Shown: positions 1 to 5,794, counted from the first letter of the stretch. The stretch: DNA of 5,794 nt from Acidobacteriaceae bacterium (GCA_030040395.1 JASHTU010000660.1:1-5794), one strand, 5' to 3'. The notes: generated from the sequence alone by a model not told the origin. A program made the numbers and translations.

Positions 1-21
1 TCAAATCCCATAGGTGGTAGA

Positions 22-369
22 TCACCGCATCCGCCGCAAACGCAGCGGCTCAGTGCAAACGGTCCTATCGAAACTGGCGCAGCCTGCCCGCCGCACCTGC
101 CTACGCGCAGGCCAGTTCCGATAGGAACCTAACGTTTCGCGGAAAAGGATCAAAGGTGCCGAAGAATGCGCCCGTGTTACCTCGACGACCTCATCCGGGG
201 CGAAGCGCTCGCTCTCCGTAAAAGCCACGGCGTCCGCGTGGGTTCCCGATTGCAACGCAGCGCGAAGCTGCACCACTGACTGGCAATCGTCAACGCTATA
301 GCCTGCATTTTTCAGCACCCAGAGCCGATGGCAGCTGTCAACCCCGAAGTGAACGATTCGCGCAGCCAT
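22..369 (-). CDS. Truncated, atypical receiver-like protein (possible 3'-altered gene)
   Basis: The product is 115 residues. Residues 1-77 read like the first part of a CheY-type receiver: a hydrophobic strand (RIVHFGVD), a helix (CHRLWVLKNAG), then strand-helix-strand (YSVDDC, VVQLRAALQ, ADAVAF) and a fourth strand (APLILF). The strand-3 end is AFTES, with no aspartate at the usual phosphorylation site, and the acidic pair is reduced to D11, so it probably is not phosphorylated. Homologues I recall as small receiver-like proteins continue with the last helix-strand-helix. Here that part is replaced by an Arg-rich tail (residues 81-115), and residues 81-103 are encoded by the inverted repeat at 61-129. 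The ATG at 369 is chosen because GGAG sits 9 nt upstream; a TTG at 444 is possible in frame but has worse context. It diverges from the transglycosylase gene. Function is unknown; it may be a regulatory partner or a decayed gene. Confidence 0.6.
   Translation of the reverse strand: MAARIVHFGVDSCHRLWVLKNAGYSVDDCQSVVQLRAALQSGTHADAVAFTESERFAPDEVVEVTRAHSSAPLILFRETLGSYRNWPARRQVRRAGCASFDRTVCTEPLRLRRMR
33..49. repeat. Small GC-rich hairpin
   Basis: GCCGC (33-37) and GCGGC (45-49) form a perfect 5-bp stem with a 7-nt loop, just before the stop codon of the minus-strand gene. No T-run follows in the transcribed direction, so it is not a typical intrinsic terminator. A stem this short is common by chance in GC-rich DNA. 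Confidence 0.25.
61..129. repeat. Near-perfect inverted repeat (18/19-bp arms, 32-bp centre)
   Basis: The left arm (61-78, starting GGTCCTATCG and ending CTGGC) is the reverse complement of the right arm (111-129), apart from one mismatch and a one-base indel. The centre (79-110) holds a smaller CCTGC/GCAGG hairpin near its right side. The whole unit is 69 bp, a multiple of three, and lies in frame inside the 3' end of the minus-strand receiver-like gene. It could be a REP-like or miniature palindromic element, or an RNA hairpin at the mRNA end. I see no clear target-site duplication at its borders. Confidence 0.7.
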
Positions 370-617
370 AATCGAAGGCTCCAACACCCTGTCAGTGACT
401 TTCGAAATCATCCCGATGGGAGAAGAATACATGGCTCCAACCAAGTTGGATAGCGGAAATCGCCCCCGTGGATGCCTTGCCCCTCAAAAGGTGGAAGCAA
501 AGCCCTACTTCCCGTCGGGTTTTGACCTGATAGCGCCGGTCCCGCCCTCTACAAAGCGGCGTCGCCGGTTTGAGCGCCGCATCTTATCACAAGCGGGGAG
601 AATGGCGGGTATGAGCA
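370..617. other. Divergent intergenic region
   Basis: These 248 bp separate the minus-strand receiver-like gene from the plus-strand transglycosylase gene, so promoters for both should lie here. I see no clean pair of -35/-10 boxes. TTGACC (522-527) is a fair -35, but the best -10 match (TCTACA, 548-553) is 20 bp away, which is too far. A perfect 6-bp stem, GCGGCG (556-561) with CGCCGC (575-580) and a 13-nt loop, lies 37 bp before the transglycosylase start. The 9-mer GGCTCCAAC occurs twice (377-385 and 433-441). Confidence 0.5.
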
Positions 618-1514
618 ATGTTGCGAGCGTTCTGCATCGTGATATGCGCGTTGTTGGTCGGTCCCGCCGCATACGGCGGGCAGGTTAGCCTGCAAGATCC
701 TCCGGCCGATCCCGAACCGGTGACCGAGCCGGTCCCGCCCACTCCCATCGACCTTAAAAAGGCCGAACTGAACGAAGAGACCTGGAACCCCGCCTGGACG
801 CGGATGGTCGAGCGGGCGCTGCCGCGGAAGCTGCTGTCGCACCGGCGGTCGCCCGCGGTGGCTGCCCTTTGCCCGCGCTATCGCGTCATCAGCCGCACCG
901 ACCGCCGCGCCTTCTGGGCCTATTTCTTTCAGGCTTTAGCGGGCGCCGAGGCCGGGCTGAAACCCACCGCCGACGTTCGCCACGACGATCCGGCGGTGGC
1001 CGTGATCGACCCCATCACGGGGCGCATTGTGCGCCAGCAAGGACTGCTCCAGCTCGCCTATGAGGACAGCCGCCGCTACGGCTGCGATTTCGACTGGGCG
1101 CGGGACCGGCAACTGCCTGAGCACGATCCCGACAAGACCATCCTCCAGCCCCGCAACAATCTCCTCTGCGGAATCCGCATCGTGGAGAATCAGATTGTCA
1201 CCCAAGACAAGCCCCTGCTCAGCAACTCCAGCTATTGGGTGACGCTACGGCCGGACTACCCCAGCTTTCGTATCTTTTTGAAGCAGATGGCAAATGAGCC
1301 CGCCTCTTGCGGCCGGCCGCTGACGCCGGGCGTTCCTCCGCCGACCGTGCGCCAGGTTCCCCTACTCTCCCAGACTGCCGACCGGTCGCCCGCGGCCGTT
1401 CCCCCGGCCTCGTCGGCAAATTCCAGGGAGCAACCATCTTCGCTACGGGCCAAGCCGGCCACCGCAACAGAGCCAAAGGGTTCCACGTTACCGGCCGCGT
1501 CCGATCCGCCTTAA
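618..1514 (+). CDS. Exported lytic transglycosylase-like (SLT/lysozyme-fold) protein
   Basis: The product is 298 residues. It begins with a signal peptide: Arg3, a hydrophobic core at about 5-18, and probable cleavage near AYG-G at about 20-21. No lipobox is seen, so the protein is likely periplasmic or secreted. A linker rich in Pro and Glu (about 28-45) leads to the core at about 85-225. Within it, the helix AYFFQALAGAEAGL puts E111 where lytic transglycosylases have the catalytic Glu, and GLLQLAYED (142-150) matches the second family motif (GL[ML]Q). A conserved-looking YGCDFDW and a later YW (206-207) follow. Four cysteines (85, 156, 184, 231) in the exported part could form disulfides. 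Residues from about 230 are a Pro/Ala/Ser-rich tail without a visible domain. The family cleaves the MurNAc-GlcNAc bond of peptidoglycan; activity here is inferred. The ATG at 618 fits the signal peptide, although the best Shine-Dalgarno-like GGGGAG (595-600) is 17 nt away. The gene is not obviously linked to the che operon, being 278 bp upstream of it. Confidence 0.8.
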   Translation: MLRAFCIVICALLVGPAAYGGQVSLQDPPADPEPVTEPVPPTPIDLKKAELNEETWNPAWTRMVERALPRKLLSHRRSPAVAALCPRYRVISRTDRRAFWAYFFQALAGAEAGLKPTADVRHDDPAVAVIDPITGRIVRQQGLLQLAYEDSRRYGCDFDWARDRQLPEHDPDKTILQPRNNLLCGIRIVENQIVTQDKPLLSNSSYWVTLRPDYPSFRIFLKQMANEPASCGRPLTPGVPPPTVRQVPLLSQTADRSPAAVPPASSANSREQPSSLRAKPATATEPKGSTLPAASDPP

Positions 1515-1540
1515 CTCGAAATGTTGATGTAAATTGACGT

Positions 1541-1677
1541 CCCGGCCCGAATCTTTGGCCCGGATTGCCCCGGCCCGGTTCGCCCCGATCCGAATCTCCC
1601 TGGCCCGCATTGTGGACCCGAATCGTCTTGCCGCGGCCCTTCCTGCCCCCGCCCGCATTGACTCCGGCCCGCCATCG
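1541..1677. repeat. Degenerate short-period repeat array (GGCCCG-nATY motif)
   Basis: About nine related motifs begin at 1544, 1557, 1572, 1587, 1602, 1615, 1635, 1650 and 1666. Most read GGCCCG or a one- or two-base variant, usually followed by nATT or nATC. Spacing is 13-16 bp except one 20-bp step, with a run of three exact 15-bp steps. The array fills the spacer between the transglycosylase gene and cheA. A 15-bp period makes any frame look like a pentapeptide repeat, but no start with a ribosome site supports a protein. It may be a decayed tandem repeat, a cluster of binding sites, or compositional bias. Confidence 0.5.
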
Positions 1678-1701
1678 CCCGCACCGCTCAAGTCAACCCC
1701 G

Positions 1702-1724
1702 TTTCCTTCCGATATGGAATGAAG
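1702..1724. promoter_or_regulatory. Imperfect palindrome upstream of cheA (possible operator)
   Basis: TTCC (1707-1710) pairs with GGAA (1716-1719) across a GATAT centre. The pairing continues outward after one mismatch (1706/1720) with three more pairs and a G-T wobble. It sits about 70 bp before the cheA start. Its pyrimidine-left, purine-right halves stand out from the surrounding GC-rich repeats, as a dimeric repressor site might. No regulator is identified, so this is suggestive only. Confidence 0.25.
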
Positions 1725-1731
1725 AGCGACG

Positions 1732-1776
1732 GCGGCCCGGAACTGTCCGGCGGAGGTTCGGGAGCAAGCGGGCCGC
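1732..1776 (+). promoter_or_regulatory. Alternative hairpins in the cheA leader
   Basis: GCGGCCCG (1732-1739) is the exact reverse complement of CGGGCCGC (1769-1776), giving an 8-bp GC-only stem. The overlapping CCCGGAAC (1736-1743) can instead pair with GTTCGGG (1756-1762) with one bulged base. The two stems cannot form together. The outer stem ends 16 nt before the cheA ATG, close to its weak ribosome site (GAGAAG). Control of translation is inferred; no known riboswitch is recognised. Confidence 0.3.
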
Positions 1777-1792
1777 TGCGGCGTGAGAAGCG

Positions 1793-4081
1793 ATGGACGA
1801 TTTGACGAGGGAATTCCTGATCGAGAGCCAGGAAGGGCTCGACCGCATGGAGCGGGGCCTGACCGAACTCGAAAAACGGCCGGAGGATACGGGCCTTTTG
1901 GCGGAGATTTTCCGCTCCGTGCACACCATCAAGGGAACGACGGGGTTCCTGGGCTTCAAGCGGTTGGAAAAGCTGGCGCACGCCGGGGAAAACCTGCTCG
2001 GATTGCTGCGCGATGGCAAGCTGCGGGCCGATGGACCCATCGTGACCGGGCTCTTGAAACTGCTGGACGGACTACGCGCCATCCTCAAGTTCATCGAGGC
2101 CGCGGGGGACGAGGGCGATGGCAGCGACGCCGAATTGATCCGGGTCCTGGTGGAGTTGCAGGCTCCGGCGCGGGCGGGACAGCCGGTTTCCGCAGCGCAT
2201 GGCGCCAAGTCTGTCGCCAAATCCGCGCCGGCTTCCACAGCAGGCCCGATGACGCCTTCCGTTGCACCGGCCTCGCCTGCGGCGGCCGTGGCGAACTCCA
2301 CAGCGGGCGCCGCCGCCGCGCCGCAATCGGAAAAAGTCGCGCCGCCCGCCACGGAGGAAGCCGCACCCCTTAAGGCGGAAGGCGCCAAACTGCGGCCCCA
2401 GGCCGTGGGCTCGGCCGCCGAAAGCACCCTGCGCGTGGACATTACGCTGCTCAATCGCATGATGAACCTGGTCGGCGAACTGGTGCTCACGCGCAACCAG
2501 GTGCTCCAGGCCACCGCGGCCGACCCCAACATGACCCCGCTCTCGCGGCGGCTCGATATGGTCACCGCCGACCTGCGCGAGACGGTGATGAAGGCGCGCA
2601 TGCAGCCGGTCTCGAATATCTTTTCCAAAATGCCCCGCTTGGTGCGCGACTTGACCCAGTCTCTAGGCCACCGCGCGCGCCTGGAGATGGAGGGTCAGGA
2701 GACCGAACTCGACAAGAGCCTGCTCGAAGCCATCAAGGACCCTCTCACCCACGCGGTGCGCAACGCCCTCGACCACGGCATCGAGCCGCCCGAAGTGCGC
2801 GTGGCGCAGGGCAAGGATGCGGAGGGTGTGTTGCGGCTGCGCGCGGCTCAGGAAGGCAGCCACGTGTTGGTCGAGATCTCCGACGACGGGGCCGGCATCG
2901 CCGTGGACAAGGTGCGCGCCAAAGCTCTGGAACGGGGCCTGATCTCCGCCGAGCGCGCCGCCCAACTCGGCGAGCGCGAGCTTCTGCAGCTGATCTTCCT
3001 GCCCGGCTTTTCCACCGCCGCGCAGGTGACCAACGTGAGTGGCCGCGGCGTAGGCATGGACGTGGTGCGCACCAATGTGGAGAAAATCGGCGGCAAAGTT
3101 GAAATCGACTCCCGCCCCGGCAAGGGAACCACGTTGCGCCTGCGCATCCCCCTCACCCTGGCCATCGTTCCCGCGCTCATCGTGCGCAGCCTTAAGCAGA
3201 GCTTCGCCCTGCCCCAGGGGGCGCTTTCCGAGCTGGTCCACATCCCCCCCGAGCGCACCGCCACGGCCATCGAGTGGATCGAGAACGCGCCTCTTTACCG
3301 GCTGCGCGGCCGCTTGCTCCCGCTGGTCTTTCTTGACGGCCTCCTGATGCCCGGCCGCGAGTGCCGGCTCGACCCCAGCCGCGACAACTTCATCGCTGTC
3401 CTCGACGCCGACGGCCGCCGCTTCGGGCTGGTTGTCGAGTCGCTCGCGGACCCCGAGGAGATTGTGGTGAAGCCGTTGAGCGCGGTGCTCAAGGACATCG
3501 GGCTCTACTCCGGGGCCACGGTGCTGGGCAACGCTGACCTGGCGCTGATCCTCGATCCCACCTCGATCGCCTTAAAGGCCGGTGTGGCCCTCGATGAAGC
3601 CGATGATCCGGACTGCGCAGTCGAAGGCGGCGAGGAGAGCCAGGAAACCGCGCGGCAGGAGTTTCTGCTCGTCGAAGCCAGTGGCCGCCGCGCCGCGGTT
3701 CAATTGGCGGACGTGCTGCGCATCGAACAGTTGCCGCTCTCGCGCATCGAGTACATCGGCTACCGCCCGGTGCTCAACTTCGCGGGCCAGTTGCTGCCGG
3801 TCGAAGACGCCGGCGGGGTGCTGGCGGGGTGCGAAGGCAAGCCCGACGCGCAAGTGGTGGTGGTGATCTGCCGCGACGGCGGCCGCCAGGTGGCCGTGGC
3901 TGTCTCTCACGTGCTCGACGTGGCCGCCGGCGGCGATCTCTTCGAAGCCGGGGCCAACCTGCGCGCCGAAAGCGTCACTTTGCTCAAGGACCGCGTCACC
4001 GGCGTCGTAAACCTGGTCGGAGTGGAGCGGCTGCCGGCGGCCGAGACCGCGCCCGCCGCACTCGCGGCCGCCCAGACGTAA
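1793..4081 (+). CDS. cheA: Chemotaxis histidine kinase CheA with two CheW-like domains
   Basis: The product is 762 residues. Domains in order: HPt (1 to about 105) with phospho-accepting H44 in SVHTIKGTTGFLGF; an Ala/Pro-rich linker (about 123-208) where a CheY/CheB-binding P2 domain would normally be and none is seen; a dimerisation hairpin (about 210-275, TLLNRMMNLVGELVLTRNQ); a kinase ATPase domain (about 276-455) with N box LTHAVRNALDHGIE (N324), G1 DDGAG (364-368), G2 GRGVGMD (417-423) and GKGTT (444-448); a first CheW-like domain (about 456-598); and a second, more divergent one (about 620-750). All catalytic motifs look intact. CheA autophosphorylates on H44 under receptor/CheW control and phosphorylates CheY and CheB. 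The extra CheW-like domain is less common than the single-domain form. The ATG at 1793 follows a weak GAGAAG, and the HPt begins at once, supporting the start. It is the first gene of the operon. Confidence 0.97.
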   Translation: MDDLTREFLIESQEGLDRMERGLTELEKRPEDTGLLAEIFRSVHTIKGTTGFLGFKRLEKLAHAGENLLGLLRDGKLRADGPIVTGLLKLLDGLRAILKFIEAAGDEGDGSDAELIRVLVELQAPARAGQPVSAAHGAKSVAKSAPASTAGPMTPSVAPASPAAAVANSTAGAAAAPQSEKVAPPATEEAAPLKAEGAKLRPQAVGSAAESTLRVDITLLNRMMNLVGELVLTRNQVLQATAADPNMTPLSRRLDMVTADLRETVMKARMQPVSNIFSKMPRLVRDLTQSLGHRARLEMEGQETELDKSLLEAIKDPLTHAVRNALDHGIEPPEVRVAQGKDAEGVLRLRAAQEGSHVLVEISDDGAGIAVDKVRAKALERGLISAERAAQLGERELLQLIFLPGFSTAAQVTNVSGRGVGMDVVRTNVEKIGGKVEIDSRPGKGTTLRLRIPLTLAIVPALIVRSLKQSFALPQGALSELVHIPPERTATAIEWIENAPLYRLRGRLLPLVFLDGLLMPGRECRLDPSRDNFIAVLDADGRRFGLVVESLADPEEIVVKPLSAVLKDIGLYSGATVLGNADLALILDPTSIALKAGVALDEADDPDCAVEGGEESQETARQEFLLVEASGRRAAVQLADVLRIEQLPLSRIEYIGYRPVLNFAGQLLPVEDAGGVLAGCEGKPDAQVVVVICRDGGRQVAVAVSHVLDVAAGGDLFEAGANLRAESVTLLKDRVTGVVNLVGVERLPAAETAPAALAAAQT

Positions 4082-4096
4082 AGGAAAGGAGTCCGG

Positions 4097-4576
4097 ATGA
4101 GCGCGAAAGCGGCAAGAATTCGCAAGGGCAAGACGGCGGCGATGGCCGAAGTCTGCTCGGTGCACGCCGGCGCAATCCTGTTCGGCGTGCCCATCGCCCA
4201 TATCCTCGAAATCGTCGGTTCGGCGCGCCCGCAACCGGTGCCTCTGGCCCCCGGCTTCATCGGCGGGCTGGTCCACTACCGCGGCGACGTGCTGACCACG
4301 GTGAGCCTGCGCCACCTGCTCGGCCTTTCCCCGCGCGAGGGCCCGCAGGACATCCTGGTGCTCGAAAGCGCCGGCGGCTGCTTCGGCCTGCTCGTCGATT
4401 CCGTGAGCGAAGTGCTTAGCGTCTCGACCGCCGACTACGAACCCAACCCCTCGATCCTGGACGAGCGCCGCGGGGCGCTCTTTGCCGGATCCTACAAGCT
4501 CAAGAATCAATTGCTGGTGATGCTGGAACCCGAGCGGCTCGACCCCGTGCGGCTCGGCGGGTCGCAAGCGGCGTGA
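4097..4576 (+). CDS. cheW: Chemotaxis coupling protein CheW
   Basis: The product is 159 residues, typical CheW length. It is one CheW-like SH3-type double barrel (about 17-148) preceded by a short basic tail (SAKAARIRKGK). Family signatures are FGVPIAHILEIV (29-40), GFIGGLVHYRGDVLTTVSLRHLLGL (53-77) with the usual R-G pair at 62-63, and FGLLVDSVSEVL (96-107). CheW has no enzymatic activity; it links receptor tips to CheA at the inner face of the membrane. A strong ribosome site, GGAAAGGAG (4083-4091), lies 5 nt before the ATG at 4097, which favours it over the in-frame ATG at 4142. It lies 15 bp after cheA, so it is probably co-transcribed. The stand-alone protein may compete with, or extend, arrays built by the two CheW-like domains of CheA. 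Confidence 0.95.
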   Translation: MSAKAARIRKGKTAAMAEVCSVHAGAILFGVPIAHILEIVGSARPQPVPLAPGFIGGLVHYRGDVLTTVSLRHLLGLSPREGPQDILVLESAGGCFGLLVDSVSEVLSVSTADYEPNPSILDERRGALFAGSYKLKNQLLVMLEPERLDPVRLGGSQAA

Positions 4577-4586
4577 TGCCTGGCGC

Positions 4587-4593
4587 CGGGAGG
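4587..4593 (+). promoter_or_regulatory. Strong Shine-Dalgarno for cheY
   Basis: The purine-rich GGGAGGAGA in the 22-bp gap between cheW and cheY ends about 4 nt before the cheY ATG and closely matches the anti-Shine-Dalgarno complement. It fixes the cheY start at 4599. High expression of the small diffusible regulator relative to its neighbours would be consistent with this, but that is inference. Confidence 0.6.
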
Positions 4594-4598
4594 AGATC

Positions 4599-4964
4599 AT
4601 GCGGGCGCTGATCGTCGACGATTCCCGCTTCGTCCGGGGTTACCTGCGCGTGCTGCTCGAACAGCGGGGGATGGAATGCGCGGAAGCCGACAACGGCCAG
4701 ACCGGCCTGGACCTGCTTCGTGAGGGACCGGACTTCGACATCGCCCTCGTGGATTGGAACATGCCTGTGATGAACGGCCTCGAGATGGTGCGCACCATGC
4801 GCGCCGACGGCAACGGCGCCAAAGTTCTGATGGTGTCCACCGAAGTCGAGAACGAGTTCATTCTGCGCGCCCTCGAATCCGGCGCCGACGAATACCTGAT
4901 GAAGCCATTTGACAACGAGGCGCTGGGCGAAAAACTGGCCTTGCTTGGCCTGGTGGAGGCTTGA
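4599..4964 (+). CDS. cheY: Single-domain response regulator CheY
   Basis: The product is 121 residues, a complete receiver with nothing attached. The active site is intact: acidic pair D7-D8 (IVDDSR), phospho-acceptor D52 (LVDWNMPVMNGLE), the hydroxyl residue S80 (MVST) in place of the usual Thr, Y99 (DEYLMKPF) at the position of the E. coli switch tyrosine, and K102. CheA should phosphorylate it. In flagellated bacteria phospho-CheY binds the motor switch; in other systems it may act on pili or other targets, and nothing here tells which. It lies 22 bp after cheW and 3 bp before cheB. No cheZ- or cheX-type phosphatase is in the window. Confidence 0.93.
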   Translation: MRALIVDDSRFVRGYLRVLLEQRGMECAEADNGQTGLDLLREGPDFDIALVDWNMPVMNGLEMVRTMRADGNGAKVLMVSTEVENEFILRALESGADEYLMKPFDNEALGEKLALLGLVEA

Positions 4965-4967
4965 ACG

Positions 4968-5794
4968 ATGTCGGGCGGCCGCGTGCGCATCCTGGTGGTG
5001 GACGACTCGGCGGTGATGCGCAGCCTGTTGCGCTCCCTCATCTCCTCGGGAGGCGATATGGAGGTGGCGGGCACGGCCGCCGATGGCGCCTCGGCCCTCG
5101 CCTGCCTGGACACGCTGCGCCCCGACCTGGTGCTGCTCGACGTGGAGATGCCTGTGATGGACGGCCTGGAGACCCTCAAAGAGCTGCGCGCGCGCGGCCA
5201 CAAGATGCCGGTGATCATCTGCAGTTCGCTCAGCCATCGCTGGGCCAGGGTCACCCTCGAGGCGCTGGCCCGGGGTGCGTCGGATTACGTCGCCAAGCCA
5301 GCCGGTCAATTGAGCCGCGACGCCGCCAGCCGCGCCCTTGGCCAGGAACTGCTGCCTAAGATTCGCGCTCTCACCCGCCCGGCGCCGCAGCCCTTGTTGC
5401 CCCCGTTCCCGGGTATGGACCCGCGCAGCCGGCCCAACTCTGTCCTCTTTCCTGCAATTCCCGTTGCATCTCCGTTCAAGACGCGGCAAATTCCGGCGCC
5501 GCCCGTTTCGTCGGTTCCCTCAGTGCTGGCCATCGGCGTCTCCACCGGCGGTCCGGCGGCGCTCGATCTGCTGCTCCCGGCGCTTCCGGCCGGCTTCCCG
5601 CTGCCGGTGCTGATCGTCCAGCACATGCCGGAGCTTTTCACGCGCCTTTTCGCGGAGCGCCTGAACAACTTATGTCCATTACGCGTCCGCGAAGCCGCGG
5701 AGAGCGATCCCGTGGCGCCCGGCACGATCTCGATCGCGCGCGGCAACTGGCACCTGGAAGCGGTTTCGCCGCTGCGCGCTGGCGCTTCACCCAC
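4968..5794 (+). CDS. cheB: Chemotaxis protein-glutamate methylesterase CheB, 3' partial
   Basis: The reading frame is open from the ATG at 4968 to the window edge (275 residues plus two bases). The N-terminal receiver (about 5-125) has D12-D13, phospho-acceptor D58 (LLDVEMPVMDGLE), S87 and K110 (DYVAKPAG). A Pro-rich linker (about 136-183) follows, then the methylesterase domain from about 185. This has the catalytic serine in IGVSTGGP (S192) and the catalytic histidine in IVQHMP (H219). The third catalytic residue, an Asp near the C-terminus in known CheB, would lie beyond the window; about 70-90 residues should be missing. CheB removes methyl groups from, and deamidates, receptor glutamate/glutamine sites when phosphorylated by CheA, giving adaptation. 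GGAGG (4955-4959) inside the end of cheY, 8 nt before the ATG, and the 3-bp gap suggest translational coupling with cheY. A CheR methyltransferase partner is expected elsewhere. Confidence 0.95.
   Translation, partial: MSGGRVRILVVDDSAVMRSLLRSLISSGGDMEVAGTAADGASALACLDTLRPDLVLLDVEMPVMDGLETLKELRARGHKMPVIICSSLSHRWARVTLEALARGASDYVAKPAGQLSRDAASRALGQELLPKIRALTRPAPQPLLPPFPGMDPRSRPNSVLFPAIPVASPFKTRQIPAPPVSSVPSVLAIGVSTGGPAALDLLLPALPAGFPLPVLIVQHMPELFTRLFAERLNNLCPLRVREAAESDPVAPGTISIARGNWHLEAVSPLRAGASP

Noticed and set aside
33..49. Intrinsic terminator for the minus-strand gene
   Set aside because: The stem has only 5 pairs, lies upstream of the stop codon, and is not followed by a T-run.
522..553. Sigma-70 promoter TTGACC with TCTACA for the transglycosylase gene
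   Set aside because: The 20-bp spacing is too long and the -10 is a weak match, so it is not annotated as a promoter.
1556..1568. Sigma-54-like promoter (TTGGCCCGGATTGC)
   Set aside because: The GG and GC elements are 8 bp apart instead of the required 10, and the sequence is simply one unit of the repeat array.
1534..1786. Overlapping plus-strand frames with pentad-like repeats (LARIA-PARFA-PIRIS)
   Set aside because: The pattern follows from the 15-bp DNA repeat. No ribosome site precedes the starts, and several frames, including the minus strand, are open at once.
1693..2628. Minus-strand open frame (311 codons) opposite the 5' half of cheA
   Set aside because: It mirrors the cheA HPt and linker, is Ser/Ala/Arg-rich, and has no motif; a shadow frame.
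3572..4600. Long minus-strand open frame (342 codons) opposite cheA and cheW
   Set aside because: It lies entirely antisense to well-supported genes, is rich in His, Gln, Arg and Ala as expected of a GC-rich shadow, and shows no domain.
4961..5359. Plus-strand frame of 132 codons starting at the end of cheY
   Set aside because: It is an offset frame of cheB. The frame from 4968 carries all receiver and methylesterase motifs and stays open to the window end.
4500..5489. Long minus-strand open frame (329 codons) opposite cheW, cheY and cheB
   Set aside because: It is antisense to cheY and cheB, whose active-site motifs are intact. The translation is low-complexity His/Gln/Arg/Ala sequence.

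Overview
The window is high-GC bacterial DNA, roughly two-thirds G+C by eye, with a strong G/C third-position bias in the real genes. The style of the genes points to Acidobacteriota. These include a short atypical receiver-like protein, a secreted transglycosylase with a 'GLLQLAYED...RYGCDFDW' core, and a CheA with two CheW-like C-terminal domains. This assignment rests on remembered family resemblance, not on a marker gene, and is moderately confident at best.

Left part (1-1517). A minus-strand gene (369 to 22) encodes the first two thirds of a receiver-like domain. Its last ~35 codons are foreign to the fold, and 23 of them lie inside a near-perfect 69-bp inverted repeat (61-129), so the gene looks 3'-altered or decayed. 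A 248-bp divergent spacer (370-617) follows. It holds GC-rich hairpins, no convincing promoter, and one weak candidate small ORF. Then comes a plus-strand gene (618-1514) for an exported lytic-transglycosylase-like protein with a proline/alanine/serine-rich tail.

Spacer 1518-1792. This 275-bp stretch has no convincing gene. It carries about nine degenerate copies of a GGCCCG-centred motif, mostly 13-16 bp apart, then an imperfect palindrome and two mutually exclusive hairpins just upstream of cheA.

Right part (1793-5794). This is a tightly packed plus-strand chemosensory operon, cheA-cheW-cheY-cheB, with gaps of 15, 22 and 3 bp. CheA autophosphorylates and passes phosphate to CheY (output) and CheB (receptor demethylation). 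CheW and the CheW-like domains of CheA couple the kinase to receptors. cheB is cut off by the window end after its catalytic Ser and His. No receptor (MCP) or cheR is present; they may lie downstream or elsewhere. The output, flagellar, pilus-based or another cellular function, cannot be decided from this window.

Overall the region is mostly ordinary. The most unusual items are the inverted repeat inside the receiver-like gene and the repeat array upstream of cheA. I see no undescribed multi-gene system.
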